From Rhizobiales bacterium CCH3-A5 (GTDB lineage: Bacteria; Pseudomonadota; Alphaproteobacteria; Rhizobiales; Beijerinckiaceae), in contig LSIB01000098.1 of NCBI GenBank assembly GCA_001556025.1, forward strand, positions 1 to 64,000: a stretch of 64,000 nt of DNA, read 5' to 3'. The notes under the pieces are model-generated. The model did no database searches. It saw only the letters and a program-made list of their open reading frames with translations, and was not told the DNA's origin. Position numbers and translations under genes: made by a program. Positions 35,275-44,753 of the stretch are shown here, piece by piece (within the stretch, counting starts at the first letter, position 1; every line of letters starts with the position of its first letter).

Positions 35275-36252
35275 TCAGATGTTGAAGTTGATCATCTTGC
35301 GCATCACCAGGATGCCGGTGAGCATCCAGACCGCGCTGATGACCAGACCGAGTTTGCCGGCCTGCGTGATCCACAGCAGCTCGATGTATTTCGGGCTGCT
35401 GAGATAGACGAGGATGGCCACGACCGGCGGCAGAGCGCCGATGATCGCCGCCGAGGCCTTTGCCTCCATCGAGACGGCCTGGATCTTGTCGCGCATCTTG
35501 CGGCGCTCGCGGATGACCTTGGAGAGGTTGCCGAGCGTCTCGGAGAGGTTGCCGCCGGTCTTCTGCTGGATGGCGAGCACGATGCCGAAGAAGTTCGCCT
35601 CCGCGCAGGGCATGCGCTCGAACAGTTTGTCGGCTGCCTCGGTCAGCGGCAGGCCCAGCTGCTGGCTTTCGATGATCAGACGGAACTCGCTGGCGACCGG
35701 CTCCGCCGCCTCGCCTGCGACGATTCGCAGGCAGTCGTTCAGCGGCAGGCCGGATTTGATGCCGCGGGTAATGACGTCGAGCGCGTTGGGAAATTCGTTG
35801 CCGAATTTTTTCAGCCGCTTGGTGCGGCAACGCTTGATGAACCAGGCCGGCAGGCCGAAACCGCCGACGAACAGGCCGACGAGGCCAAGGATCGGGTTGC
35901 CGCTGAGCACCAGCAGCGCCAGGCCGGTGAGGCCGGCCATGATCGCGCTGACGACGTAGTATTTCTTGCGGTTCCAGCCGAGACCCGACTGCAGCAGCCG
36001 CACCTCCAGCGAGGCAGAGTTGCGCGCGTTCTCGCGGGTCTCGATGTCCTTGAGGCTCTGGGCGATCTGGCCGCGCTTGACGCGGTTCTGCGCCTCGCGA
36101 TCGACGCTGCGCGCGGCGACCGGACTGGCGAACTCCTTGCGGCGTTTTTCGGCGCGGGCCTGGCCGCTGAGCGCGGGATAGAACAGCGCATAGACCACGC
36201 CGCCGACGGCGAGCGCAGCCAGTGCCATGACGGCGAGCGTGCTCATGGTCAT
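35275..36252 (-). CDS. tadB: Tad pilus inner-membrane platform protein TadB
   Basis: The 325-residue T2SSF protein is the same length as TadC. Features are an N-terminal membrane helix, a basic cytosolic segment, the core FPNALDVITRGIKSGLPLNDCLRIV, and the closing helices ASAAIIGALPPVVAILVYLSS. It lies 15 bases after cpaF. A second ATG at 36246 is possible. Confidence 0.93.
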   Translation of the reverse strand: MTMSTLAVMALAALAVGGVVYALFYPALSGQARAEKRRKEFASPVAARSVDREAQNRVKRGQIAQSLKDIETRENARNSASLEVRLLQSGLGWNRKKYYVVSAIMAGLTGLALLVLSGNPILGLVGLFVGGFGLPAWFIKRCRTKRLKKFGNEFPNALDVITRGIKSGLPLNDCLRIVAGEAAEPVASEFRLIIESQQLGLPLTEAADKLFERMPCAEANFFGIVLAIQQKTGGNLSETLGNLSKVIRERRKMRDKIQAVSMEAKASAAIIGALPPVVAILVYLSSPKYIELLWITQAGKLGLVISAVWMLTGILVMRKMINFNI

Positions 36253-36267
36253 AGCGTGGCGCTCCGC

Positions 36268-37731
36268 TTACGCGGCATTGGCTGCACCATGCTGTTCGAG
36301 CAGGTCGATCGCCGCCGCCAGGCGCTGTTCCTCGCCATAATAGCGAGCGCGGTCCCAGAAGCGCGGCCGGCCGATGCCGGAGGATTTGTGGCGGCCGATC
36401 AGCTTGCCGGCGGCGTCCTCGCCGAGAACCTCGTAGGTCATCAGATCCTGAGTGATGATGACGTCGCCTTCCATGCCCATCACCTCGGTGATGTGGGTGA
36501 TGCGGCGCGAGCCGTCGCGCATGCGCTGGGCCTGGATGATCACATCGATCGAGGAGCAGATCATCTCGCGCAGCGTCTTGGAGGGCAGGCTGAAGCCGCC
36601 CATGGTGATCATGGATTCGATGCGGCTCAGGCATTCGCGCGGCGTGTTGGCATGGAGCGTGCCCATCGAGCCGTCATGGCCGGTATTCATCGCCTGCAGC
36701 AGGTCGAAGGCCTCGGGGCCGCGCACCTCGCCGACGATGATGCGCTCGGGTCGCATGCGCAGGCAGTTCTTGACGAGGTCGCGCATCGTCACCGCGCCGG
36801 TGCCTTCCAGATTGGGTGGACGGGTTTCGAGACGCACGACATGGGGCTGCTGCAATTGCAGTTCGGCCGCGTCCTCGCAGGTGATCACCCGCTCGTCATG
36901 CTCGATGTAGTTGGTCAGGCAGTTCAGCAGCGTCGTCTTGCCCGAGCCCGTGCCGCCGGAGATGACGAGGTTACAGCGGACCTTGCCGATGATCTTGAGG
37001 ATTTCCGCGCCCGGAGGCGCGATCGCGCCGAAGCGGACGAGTTGGTCCAGCGTCAACTTGTCCTTCTTGAACTTGCGGATGGTGAGCGCCGGCCCGTCGA
37101 TCGCCAGAGGCGGCGCGATGACGTTGACGCGGGATCCGTCGGCGAGGCGCGCGTCGCAGATCGGCGAGCTTTCGTCGACGCGCCGGCCGACCTGGCTGAC
37201 GATGCGCTGGCAGATGTTCATCAACTGCGCGTTGTCGCGGAAGCGGATGTTCGTCAGCGTGATCTTGCCGCCGACCTCGATGAAGGTGCGCGTCGCGCCG
37301 TTGACCATGATGTCGGCGATGTCGTCGCGCGCCAGCAAGGGCTCGAGCGGGCCGTAGCCGAGCACGTCGTTGCAGATGTCGTCGAGCAGTTCTTCCTGCT
37401 CGGAGATCGAGAGCACGACGTTCTTCAGCGAGATAATCTCGTTGATGATGTCGCGGATTTCCTCGCGCGCCGATTCGCCGTCGAGCTTGGCGAGCTGGGA
37501 CAGATCGATGGCCTCGATGAGAGCGCCGAAGATCATGCTCTTCATCTGGTAGTATTCGTCGGATTTCGGCGCCTCGGCCGGTGGCGGAGGCGCCACCTTG
37601 CGCGCATCGCCGGAGGCCATCGCCAGCGTCGGCTCGGCCTGGCGCGGAGCTGCCGCTGCAGGAGCCGAAGCTGGCGCCTTCAGGTTCAGGGCAGGGGCCA
37701 CAGCCGCGCCGGGAGACCGCTTTCCGAACAT
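36268..37731 (-). CDS. cpaF: Tad pilus secretion ATPase CpaF/TadA
   Basis: The 487-residue hexameric ATPase powers Flp pilus assembly. After a Pro/Ala-rich N-terminal tail (1-65) comes the CpaF N-terminal domain, including GYGPLEPLL. The RecA-like core follows, with Walker A GGTGSGKTT, the Asp box, LETRPPNLEGTG, Walker B region PERIIVGEVRGPEA, and the His box GHDGSMGTLHANTPRECLSR. It sits between cpaE and tadB. Confidence 0.96.
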   Translation of the reverse strand: MFGKRSPGAAVAPALNLKAPASAPAAAAPRQAEPTLAMASGDARKVAPPPPAEAPKSDEYYQMKSMIFGALIEAIDLSQLAKLDGESAREEIRDIINEIISLKNVVLSISEQEELLDDICNDVLGYGPLEPLLARDDIADIMVNGATRTFIEVGGKITLTNIRFRDNAQLMNICQRIVSQVGRRVDESSPICDARLADGSRVNVIAPPLAIDGPALTIRKFKKDKLTLDQLVRFGAIAPPGAEILKIIGKVRCNLVISGGTGSGKTTLLNCLTNYIEHDERVITCEDAAELQLQQPHVVRLETRPPNLEGTGAVTMRDLVKNCLRMRPERIIVGEVRGPEAFDLLQAMNTGHDGSMGTLHANTPRECLSRIESMITMGGFSLPSKTLREMICSSIDVIIQAQRMRDGSRRITHITEVMGMEGDVIITQDLMTYEVLGEDAAGKLIGRHKSSGIGRPRFWDRARYYGEEQRLAAAIDLLEQHGAANAA

Positions 37732-37817
37732 GTCAGTCCTCTTTGACGGCGGCGATGGCGGCGCGCCACTGGTTCAGCCCGCCTCTGACGTTGTCCGCCT
37801 GTCGCCCGTTCATCGCG

Positions 37818-39086
37818 TCAGGCCTTGCGCCGCTTGAGCCGGGCGACGATCGGCTCGAACAGGCTACGCTTGCCGCGCTTGGCCTCGCCGCGCCCGGTCA
37901 GGGCGCTGGCGATCTGGACGAAGGCCTCGTTGATCTTTCCGCCGGCCTGGACCTCGGCGATCATCTGGCCGTTATTGGCGGCCGTGCCGAAGAGCTGCGC
38001 ATCGAACGGAATCGAGGTCAGGACCTCGACGCCGAGCGCCTTGGCGAATTCGGCCGCGTCGATCTCGGGACGCTTGGGCACGCCGACCTGGTTCAGCACG
38101 AGACGCGCGCCGGAATCGTTGGGGCGGCTGGCGCGGGCGAGGTCGATCAGGTTCTTGGCGTTGCGCAGCGAGGCGAGTTCGGGGGCCGCGACGACGACGA
38201 CCTCGTCTGAGCCGATCAGCGCCCGCTTGACCCAGGCGTTCCAGCTATGGGGCACGTCGAGCACGACGCAGGGCACACTGGCGCGCAGCAGGTCGAAGAG
38301 CTGGTCGAAGGCGTCCTCGGGCAGGTCGATGGTGCGGTCGAGCATCGCGGGCGCGGCGAGCAGAGCGAGGTTGTCGCTGCAGCGCGAGAGCAGCCGGTCG
38401 AGCATGTTGGCGTCGAGGCGCTCGGGCGCGAACACGGCCTCCGCCACGCCCTGCGGCGGGTCCTGGTTGAAATCGAGGCCGGCCGTGCCGAAGGGGATAT
38501 CGAGATCGACGATGACGGTCTGGGCGTCGAGATTGCGCGCGATCGCCCAGGCGACATTGTGGGCGACCGTGGATGCGCCGACGCCGCCCTTGGCCCCCAT
38601 CACAGCGATGATGCGGCCGAGATTGCGGGCGCTCGCGGACACGTACAGCTCCGACAGCGTCCGCAGGACATCGAGCGTGCCCAGCGGCGCGATCAGGTAT
38701 TCGCTGACGCCGCGCCGGATCAGGTCGCGATAGAGCTGGACGTCGTTGACATGGCCGATCACGACGACCTTGGTGCCGGCGTCGCAGCTCTCCGACAGCG
38801 TGTCGAGATGGCCGATCAGGGCGGCGGGGTCGGACACGGTCTCCAGCACGATGATGTTGGGCGTAGGCGCCGAGCGGAACGCCTCCACGGCCGCGGCGGG
38901 GCCGCCCATCTGGATACGGGCATGGGCCTTGTCCATGCGCCGGTCGGCGACCGCGGCCTGCATGGTCGCGGCCACACCCGGCGTTTCGCAGAAGGCCTGC
39001 AGCGTGATGCGCGGCAGGGGCGTGATGACGTCCTCGCCCGAAACCACTGCATGGTGACGCGGCTGCGCGTCCTGATCGGCGTCCAT
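37818..39086 (-). CDS. cpaE: Tad pilus localisation ATPase CpaE/TadZ
   Basis: The 422-residue protein has an atypical response-regulator-like N-terminal domain (about 40-140) and a ParA/MinD-type domain from about 150. The deviant Walker A reads GAKGGVGAST, with alanine where ParA proteins have the second lysine; this substitution is known in TadZ proteins. It places the pilus machinery in the cell. The ATG at 39086 overlaps the cpaD stop. A spacer of 86 bases separates it from cpaF. Confidence 0.93.
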   Translation of the reverse strand: MDADQDAQPRHHAVVSGEDVITPLPRITLQAFCETPGVAATMQAAVADRRMDKAHARIQMGGPAAAVEAFRSAPTPNIIVLETVSDPAALIGHLDTLSESCDAGTKVVVIGHVNDVQLYRDLIRRGVSEYLIAPLGTLDVLRTLSELYVSASARNLGRIIAVMGAKGGVGASTVAHNVAWAIARNLDAQTVIVDLDIPFGTAGLDFNQDPPQGVAEAVFAPERLDANMLDRLLSRCSDNLALLAAPAMLDRTIDLPEDAFDQLFDLLRASVPCVVLDVPHSWNAWVKRALIGSDEVVVVAAPELASLRNAKNLIDLARASRPNDSGARLVLNQVGVPKRPEIDAAEFAKALGVEVLTSIPFDAQLFGTAANNGQMIAEVQAGGKINEAFVQIASALTGRGEAKRGKRSLFEPIVARLKRRKA

Positions 39087-39841
39087 CAGCGGCCTCCGAC
39101 CGTGGAGTTGATCTGAGGCGTCTCCTGCCGGTACTGGGTCGAGGGATCCTTGCCCTCGCGCAGCTTGCCGATGGCGCCGAGCCGCTTGACCATGTCGACG
39201 CGGCCTTCGGTGCGGGCCCTGACCAGATCGATCGGATCGGCGACCTGGGCGGCGAGCGTCGCCTGTGTGGCGCAGCCGAAATTCCAGTAGGGCTCGTTGG
39301 AGGTCGACTTCTTGAAGTTGGAGACGCCGAGATCCTCCGTCCACTGGCCGCAGGAATGAGGCAGTTGCGCCTGGAGCGCCCCGAAGGTCAGGCGGATCGG
39401 CGAGGCGAGGCCGGGGTCGCTGACCGGATAGGTGGTGACCGAGAGATAGGCCGCCGGCACGCCGCCGCGCGCCAGCGCCGCGCGGATGCCCGACAGCGCG
39501 TCATGCGCGGCGATGTCGCGGCGCGTGCCGCTGGGAACCTGCGCGACGAGCCCGCCGCGTCCGCTGCGGCGATACTCCTGGGCGAATTCCGTCACATCCT
39601 CGGCCTGGCGCGGGTCGAGGGGTGCGCCGGCCCGTCCGACGAAGACGTCGAGCGAGCGTGGCGCGTCGCGCAGAACGATGGGGTGGCGCTCGCGCACGTC
39701 GCTCGGCGTGATCGAGGCGGTCAGGTCGCCCCTCTCGGCGCAGGCGCCAAGCAGGATCCCCGCCGCCGCTGCGACCAGGCCGAGCCTGGAGCACCGGCCA
39801 ACCTGCTGTGATCGAACCATCATGACCTTGCCATCCCTCAT
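39086..39841 (-). CDS. cpaD: Tad pilus assembly lipoprotein CpaD
   Basis: The 251-residue protein has a lipoprotein signal with lipobox LLGAC. The conserved CpaD body includes YNFGCATQ-like WNFGCATQATLAAQVADPIDLV near its C-terminal third. It is thought to act with the CpaC secretin at the outer membrane. It overlaps cpaE (ATGA) and follows cpaC by 17 bases. A start at the internal Met (39820) is possible. Confidence 0.9.
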   Translation of the reverse strand: MRDGKVMMVRSQQVGRCSRLGLVAAAAGILLGACAERGDLTASITPSDVRERHPIVLRDAPRSLDVFVGRAGAPLDPRQAEDVTEFAQEYRRSGRGGLVAQVPSGTRRDIAAHDALSGIRAALARGGVPAAYLSVTTYPVSDPGLASPIRLTFGALQAQLPHSCGQWTEDLGVSNFKKSTSNEPYWNFGCATQATLAAQVADPIDLVRARTEGRVDMVKRLGAIGKLREGKDPSTQYRQETPQINSTVGGR

Positions 39842-39858
39842 TCAGCGCCTCGGCCCTG

Positions 39859-41292
39859 TCAGTCCGCGATGAAGCCGACGCGGCCCTTGTAGGCCTGCGG
39901 AAGCGGGCCGCCGCTGGTGCCGTAGATCTTGTTCAGACGTCCGAGCAGCACGGCCTGCGCGTCATGCGATTCGACGAACCCGTCATCGGGGCGCTGGACC
40001 TGATTGGGCTCCATCGGCTTGGCGATGTAGGGCGTCGCGGTGATCATCAGCTCGGTTTCCTCGCGCTGGTAGTCGCGCGAGCGGAACAGCACGCCGATGA
40101 TCGGCAGGTTCATCAGCCCCGGCAGGCCGTTGAGCGAGGATTTCGAGACGCGCTGGATCAGCCCCGCGGTTGCGAGGGTGCCGCCCGAAGGCAGCTCGAC
40201 CGTGGTGTCGGACTTGCGGACGCGGAAGGCCGGCGCATTGATCGCAGCCTGGTTGTTGTCGCTGAGCCGAATCTGGTTCTCGAAATCGAGTTCCGTCACC
40301 TCGGTGGCGATGCGCATGCTGATCTTGTTGTCCGACAGCACGATCGGCGTGAAATTGAGCGCAACGCCGATCGGGCGGTAGACGATGCCGAGCGTGCAGC
40401 GCCCGGTGCCGTCGCAGGTGTATCCGTTGGGCACAGGCACTTCGCCGCCGGCGGTGAACTTGGCGCTTTCGCCCGAGATCGCGGTCACGGTCGGCTCGGC
40501 CAGCACGCGGGAGAGGCCCGCCCGCTCGAGGGCGCGCAGCGTGAAGTTGGTCGAGTTGCCGATGCCGGCGGTAATCGCGGTGGCCGACAGCGCCTGCGGC
40601 GACAGCGGCAGCGGATTGTCGATCGACGGCGTGACCGAGAAGTTGCCGAGCTTCCACTCGCCGGTCGAGTTGATGCCGAGTTGCTTGATCGCCTTGCGCG
40701 ACACCTCCGACACGACGACCTTGACCATGACCTGGTCGCGTCCGCGAATGGCGAGCGAATTGATCACGGCGCCTTTTGAGGTGGAGAAAAGCCCGCCGGC
40801 CGTGCCCACGAAGGCGTTGGCGATGTCGACGGCCTGCGTGGCTTCCGAGGCGTTGGCGACGGTGCCGACGAGCAGGATCGAGGTGCCGGCCGCCTTGACC
40901 TCGATCTGCGCCTTGGGCATCGCCGCGCGCAGGGTCTGGCGCAGCACGTTCAGATCGCGCCCGACCTCGATCTCCAGCGCCGAGATCTGCCGGCCCTCGG
41001 CGTCGATGACGAACATCGAGGTCGAACCGTCGGCGATCCCGATGATGAAGAGCTTGCGGGCGGACCGGACGACGGCGTTGGCGACCCTCGGATTGGCGAC
41101 GAAGACTTCCTTGGCGTCGCGCGGCAATTCGATGACGAGCGATCGTCCGATCGAGAGATCGAGCTTGCGGGCGATGGCGTGTTCGCTCGCGCCGACATTC
41201 ACGACCGGCGCGGGACCGGTCGACTGGGCCTGAGCGGCGCCGGAAAGCAGCAGCGCCAGGGCGGCGGCGGTCAGGATGCGTTCGACGGTCAT
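39859..41292 (-). CDS. cpaC: Tad pilus secretin CpaC (RcpA)
   Basis: The 477-residue outer-membrane secretin has a signal peptide (ALALLLSGAAQA), a T2SS/T3SS pilN domain (about 38-110), a BON-like linker and a secretin domain (about 230-430). Typical strings are VMVKVVVSEVSRKAIKQLGI and the closing VPVNGYTC-like VPVPNGYTCDG, ETELMITATPYIAKPM. It forms the channel for the Flp pilus. The start overlaps the cpaB stop (ATGA). Confidence 0.94.
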   Translation of the reverse strand: MTVERILTAAALALLLSGAAQAQSTGPAPVVNVGASEHAIARKLDLSIGRSLVIELPRDAKEVFVANPRVANAVVRSARKLFIIGIADGSTSMFVIDAEGRQISALEIEVGRDLNVLRQTLRAAMPKAQIEVKAAGTSILLVGTVANASEATQAVDIANAFVGTAGGLFSTSKGAVINSLAIRGRDQVMVKVVVSEVSRKAIKQLGINSTGEWKLGNFSVTPSIDNPLPLSPQALSATAITAGIGNSTNFTLRALERAGLSRVLAEPTVTAISGESAKFTAGGEVPVPNGYTCDGTGRCTLGIVYRPIGVALNFTPIVLSDNKISMRIATEVTELDFENQIRLSDNNQAAINAPAFRVRKSDTTVELPSGGTLATAGLIQRVSKSSLNGLPGLMNLPIIGVLFRSRDYQREETELMITATPYIAKPMEPNQVQRPDDGFVESHDAQAVLLGRLNKIYGTSGGPLPQAYKGRVGFIAD

Positions 41293-42062
41293 GGTTTCAC
41301 GCTTTTGCTGGTGACGCCGTAGCGCACGAGGGTGAGGGCGCCGTCCTCTGCAGGCTGGTCGGGCTCGCCGGCGTCCTTGAGGCTGCGCAGCGCCAGGGAG
41401 AGCGTGCCGTTGCGCTGGCTCTGGGCGACGATCTCAACCTGGCGCGGCGCGACTTCGAGCGTCGCTGTCTCGCCAATGACGACCTTCTCGCCGTTGCGCT
41501 CCTGGATGTTCTGGCCGATCGCCAGCACCCGGACATTGGTCAGGATGGTCTGGCTCAGGAAGGTCTCGGTCTGGCCCGGGCCGTCTTCCTTGTAGGTGCG
41601 GATCACGTCGACGCGGTCATTGGGCAGGATGAAGCCGCCGGCCGTGTTGGCGCCGCGGCTGTCGGTCGAGATCGCGATGGCGCGCTTGCCCGTGGGCAGC
41701 ACGGCGGACAGGAAGCCGGTGCCATCCGTCTTGATGAGCTTTTCGCGACGGATCGGCTCCGCGCCGAGAATGGCGTAGCGCGCGACCTGCCCGGTCAACT
41801 CGGTCAGCGCCTCCGGGCTCTCGTCCTGGCGCACCACGCCGGCCGGCACGCCGGACAGCGGCCAGTCGAGCCAGCGCAGATCGGCGGCCGAAACGGTGTT
41901 TCCCAGCGGAATGTCGGCGGCGGCGACCAGAACCGGCACGGTCGGCGCGGCCTCGATGCGCGCTGCGGGAGCTGGCGCCTGCGTCGGCCGCTGGATCAGC
42001 ATGGCGGCGCCGACGCCGGCGACCAGGGCCACGACCAGAATGATGATGCGGGCGGGACTCAT
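41289..42062 (-). CDS. cpaB: Tad pilus assembly protein CpaB (RcpC)
   Basis: The 257-residue protein has one N-terminal membrane segment (IIILVVALVAGVGAAMLIQ). An SAF domain (VLVAADIPLGNTVSAADLRWLDWP) follows, then the RcpC/CpaB domain with GFILPNDRVDVIRTYK. It probably stabilises the secretin in the periplasm. It follows cpaA by 120 bases on the minus strand. Confidence 0.92.
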   Translation of the reverse strand: MSPARIIILVVALVAGVGAAMLIQRPTQAPAPAARIEAAPTVPVLVAAADIPLGNTVSAADLRWLDWPLSGVPAGVVRQDESPEALTELTGQVARYAILGAEPIRREKLIKTDGTGFLSAVLPTGKRAIAISTDSRGANTAGGFILPNDRVDVIRTYKEDGPGQTETFLSQTILTNVRVLAIGQNIQERNGEKVVIGETATLEVAPRQVEIVAQSQRNGTLSLALRSLKDAGEPDQPAEDGALTLVRYGVTSKSVKP

Positions 42063-42182
42063 TGCGACAGACCCTCAGCCAAACCCAGTTGGCGTTCGTC
42101 GAGGATGCTGCGGTCGAAATCGTCAACTTATGGTTAATCGGACGTATCTTTTTTTCGGATCCGGGCGTTGCCGCAGGCGGTC

Positions 42183-42695
42183 TCAGACCCCGATGGCGGC
42201 CTTCCAGAGCGCCGTGTGCGGCAGGATGAACAGCGCCGAGAGGCCGAGCGCGATCCCGTAGGGCACGCCATGATTGGCCGCGTGCAGGCGGCGCGCCCAG
42301 GACCAGCGCTCTGCCAGGGCCGGCAGCGGCGCGGAGCGCAGCTTCATCAGCACGAGGGTCAGGACGCCGCCGAGGATCGCCGCGAGCAGAAAATAGGGCA
42401 AGAGCTGGCCGAAGCCGAACCACAAGGCGGTGGCCGCCGCGAGCTTGGCGTCGCCGCCGCCGATCCAGCCGGCGGCGAAGAAGCCGAAGCAGATCGCCAG
42501 CACCAGTCCGCCTGCGGCGAGATGCCCGCCGATCTGCGGCCAGGACAGTCCGAGCAGGGGCGCGACGATCGCAAAGCCGAGCAGCAGGGCGAGGCAAAGC
42601 TTGTTCGAAATCGTCATCGAGACGAGGTCGCTGGCCGCGGCGAAGGCCATGGCGGCCGGAAAGGCGACGAGCAGGGCGATCAGAGACATCGACAT
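42183..42695 (-). CDS. cpaA: Prepilin peptidase CpaA (TadV)
   Basis: The 170-residue polytopic aspartyl protease processes Flp and TadE-like prepilins. The two catalytic aspartates are Asp23 in ASDLVSM and Asp82 in the GxGD motif IGGGDAKL. Helices number about five or six. The start MSMSLIALL at 42695 matches family length. It is the first gene of the cpaA-tadC run; a terminator separates it from flp upstream. Confidence 0.92.
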   Translation of the reverse strand: MSMSLIALLVAFPAAMAFAAASDLVSMTISNKLCLALLLGFAIVAPLLGLSWPQIGGHLAAGGLVLAICFGFFAAGWIGGGDAKLAAATALWFGFGQLLPYFLLAAILGGVLTLVLMKLRSAPLPALAERWSWARRLHAANHGVPYGIALGLSALFILPHTALWKAAIGV

Positions 42696-42817
42696 CGGGA
42701 CATCCTCGACTTGGTGACGCGCATGATGTGCGCCGGCGCTGACCAAAGCCTTACCGGCGGCAGGGAGACGATGCGGATCCGGGCCGGGAGACGAAGGCAA
42801 GTTGAGCCCGGAAACAA

Positions 42818-42844
42818 GAACGCCCCGGCGGTGCCGGGGCGTTC
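42818..42844 (-). terminator. Intrinsic terminator after flp
   Basis: A perfect 12-bp stem (arms 42818-42829 and 42833-42844, gaacgccccggc) with a three-base loop is followed on the minus strand by ttgtttc. It lies 24 bases after the flp stop. It can limit read-through so that pilin is made in excess over the machinery genes. Confidence 0.85.
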
Positions 42845-42867
42845 CTGCTGGCGATGGCCAGGTCGTG

Positions 42868-43038
42868 TCAGGCAGTGCCGAGGCTGTTGGCGATGGTGGT
42901 GAACAGCGTGGTCAGCCGGTTGCCGACGAGCTGCATGGCGCCGATGCAGACGACGGCGACGAGGGCGGCGATCAGGCCGTATTCGATGGCGGTCGCGCCG
43001 GACTCGTCCTTGACGAAACGAGCGAAGAGATTGGTCAT
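42868..43038 (-). CDS. flp: Flp family type IVb pilin
   Basis: This is the major pilin subunit, 56 residues long. The leader MTNLFARFVKDESG ends in the glycine cleaved by CpaA, between Gly14 and Ala15. The mature protein starts ATAIEYGLIAALVAVV with the conserved Glu5-Tyr6 Flp motif and one hydrophobic helix, and is 42 residues long. A good ribosome site (aaggag) precedes the ATG. It has its own terminator and probably its own promoter in the 415-bp region upstream. Confidence 0.93.
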   Translation of the reverse strand: MTNLFARFVKDESGATAIEYGLIAALVAVVCIGAMQLVGNRLTTLFTTIANSLGTA

Positions 43039-43453
43039 GGGAGAACTCCTTTTACACCACGGTTTGACTGCTGCCTTCGCTCTGAACGGCTTCGGTCAGC
43101 GACAATTGGACATTACCCCGCGCCCCTTGCCGATCGGTTAAACGAATCGAAGAATTCGCTCGATTCGGCAAACATGCATTCGATGGTTAATGCAGAATTT
43201 ATAAGATTTCCGGAAATCGAGATCGCTTTTCGGAGGAGATAAATCGCATACAGAACAATACTAGTCGTTCTCGGCAAAGTTGAAACCCTGCGCCGCCCTG
43301 TGAGAGGGCCCGCCGCGGCGAGGCATGTGACTGAAACGGCCGGCCTAACCGACCCGGGTCCGATGTCTGCAAAGCCCTGGACCGGGCTGCGTTAGGGATT
43401 GATTCATCATTCTGCGCTTTCCTGCATGGGTCGCAAATCTTGAGGCGCTGCCC
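43039..43453. promoter_or_regulatory. Divergent regulatory region between flp and the pilN-domain gene
   Basis: This 415-bp stretch has no convincing gene on either strand. Bases 43140-43275 are AT-rich and contain the perfect 14-bp palindrome GATTTCCGGAAATC at 43205-43218, a candidate operator. The rest (43276-43453) is GC-rich leader before the plus-strand gene. It probably holds promoters in both directions. Confidence 0.5.
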
Positions 43454-43981
43454 ATGTCCGCTGTCACGCATGTATCCGGCTCGCGTCGCGCCGGCTTTCG
43501 CGTCGCCGCGTTCCTGCTCGCATCCGGTCTCGTCTGGGCTTGTGGCGCATCCGGCGCCGTCGCCGCGCCGCAGGGAGCGGCCCCCGATACCGTGGTGGTG
43601 ATGGTCGACCACGCCAAGGTGGTGCGCCTGCCGGAGAAGGCGCAGACGGTGATCGTCGGCAATCCCGGCATCGCCGACGTCTCGGTCCAGCGGAACGGCG
43701 TGATGGTGGTGACGGGCAAGAGCTTCGGCGTCACCAATCTGATCGCGCTCGACGCCAATGGCGCGCTGCTGGCGGAATCGCTCGTGCGCGTGGGCGCGGC
43801 GTCCGATTCCGTCCTGACAGTCCAACGCGGGCTCGACCGCGAGAGCTATTCCTGCACGCCGGCCTGCCAGCCGACGGTCAGGCTCGGCGATGCGCAACGC
43901 TTCTTTGGCGAGGCCAGCGGCCAGGCCGTGAGCCGCAGCACTGCCGCGGCCGCCGCGGCCGGGGCGGGAGCCGCACGCTGA
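43454..43981 (+). CDS. Secreted pilN-domain pilus assembly protein
   Basis: The 175-residue protein has a signal peptide (about 1-38, ending GAVAA). A single T2SS/T3SS pilN-like domain (about 45-110) includes ARVVRLPEKAQTVIVGNP-like and VTNLIALDANG segments, the same fold as the N-terminal domain of CpaC. A short C-terminal part holds a CxxxC pair (YSCTPACQPTVRLGD), then an alanine-rich tail. It lacks a secretin domain. It likely aids the Tad secretin in the periplasm; its exact role is unknown. Confidence 0.82.
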   Translation: MSAVTHVSGSRRAGFRVAAFLLASGLVWACGASGAVAAPQGAAPDTVVVMVDHAKVVRLPEKAQTVIVGNPGIADVSVQRNGVMVVTGKSFGVTNLIALDANGALLAESLVRVGAASDSVLTVQRGLDRESYSCTPACQPTVRLGDAQRFFGEASGQAVSRSTAAAAAAGAGAAR

Positions 43982-44146
43982 GCAGGCGCCAAAGGCCGCC
44001 CGGCCAGGGTGAACGCTTTGCTAACACGTTCAAAAGCTGACGCATCGCGGCCCTAACGGATCGGCAAGTGTTTTCGGCTAGCGTCCGGTCCCAAACCTGA
44101 GAAAGGCCGGCGTTGGCGCCGGCCGCGAACCGGACTCAAGACGCGC

Positions 44147-44743
44147 ATGACGGACCTGCCGGCTTCCTCGCTCGCCAAACCTGCCCCGCGGTGGCGGCGC
44201 GGCCTGATCCGTCGCTTCCGGCGCGATCAGGACGGCGCGACCGCCGTCGAATTCGCAATCGTGATCACTCCCTTCCTCGCGGTGCTGCTCGCCATCATCG
44301 AAACCGCGCTGATGTTCTGGACCAACCAGATCCTAGAGGATGCGGTGACGCTGGCATCGCGCCAGCTTTTGACCGGCCAGTCGCAGACGGAGTATCCAGC
44401 GTCTGCCGGTGCCGTCGCCAACACCACGAAGTTCCGCGACGCGGTCTGTTCTCATGCGCCGGCGCTCGTCGACTGCTCGAAAGTCCAGATCGATGTCCGC
44501 AGCTACGCCTCTTTCTCCGGCGCGCAAGCCGGCACGTCAGCGTCGAACCCAGTCAGCGGCGGCACGCTGAACACCACCGGCTTCGCATACAACCAGACGG
44601 GCCCTGGCCAGATCATCGTCGTTCGGGCGGTGCTGGAATATGATCTGGTCTTCACGCAGTGGAGCACGGCGCTCGCCAATATCGGAGCCGGCAGACGCGC
44701 ACTCGTCGCGTCCACCACCTTCAAATCCGAACCCTTCGTGTGA
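44147..44743 (+). CDS. TadE-like pseudopilin
   Basis: The 198-residue protein has a basic leader, then DQDGATAVEFAIVITPFLAVLLAIIETALMFW. This is a TadE-type prepilin motif with cleavage after Gly and a Glu at mature position 5. The remainder is a periplasmic domain with two cysteines (CSHAPALVDC). It is one of two pseudopilins expected in Tad systems. A GC-rich 165-bp spacer precedes it, and the next TadE-like gene follows by 10 bases. Confidence 0.88.
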   Translation: MTDLPASSLAKPAPRWRRGLIRRFRRDQDGATAVEFAIVITPFLAVLLAIIETALMFWTNQILEDAVTLASRQLLTGQSQTEYPASAGAVANTTKFRDAVCSHAPALVDCSKVQIDVRSYASFSGAQAGTSASNPVSGGTLNTTGFAYNQTGPGQIIVVRAVLEYDLVFTQWSTALANIGAGRRALVASTTFKSEPFV

Positions 44744-44753
44744 CGCCCGCGAC

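Noticed and set aside
35236..37746. 836-codon plus-strand frame over tadB and cpaF
   Set aside because: Antisense of two well-conserved Tad genes; no recognisable domain in the translated product.
43199..43897. 232-codon minus-strand frame over the pilN-domain gene
   Set aside because: Composition is that of an antisense shadow; the plus-strand gene has a signal peptide and a recognised fold.
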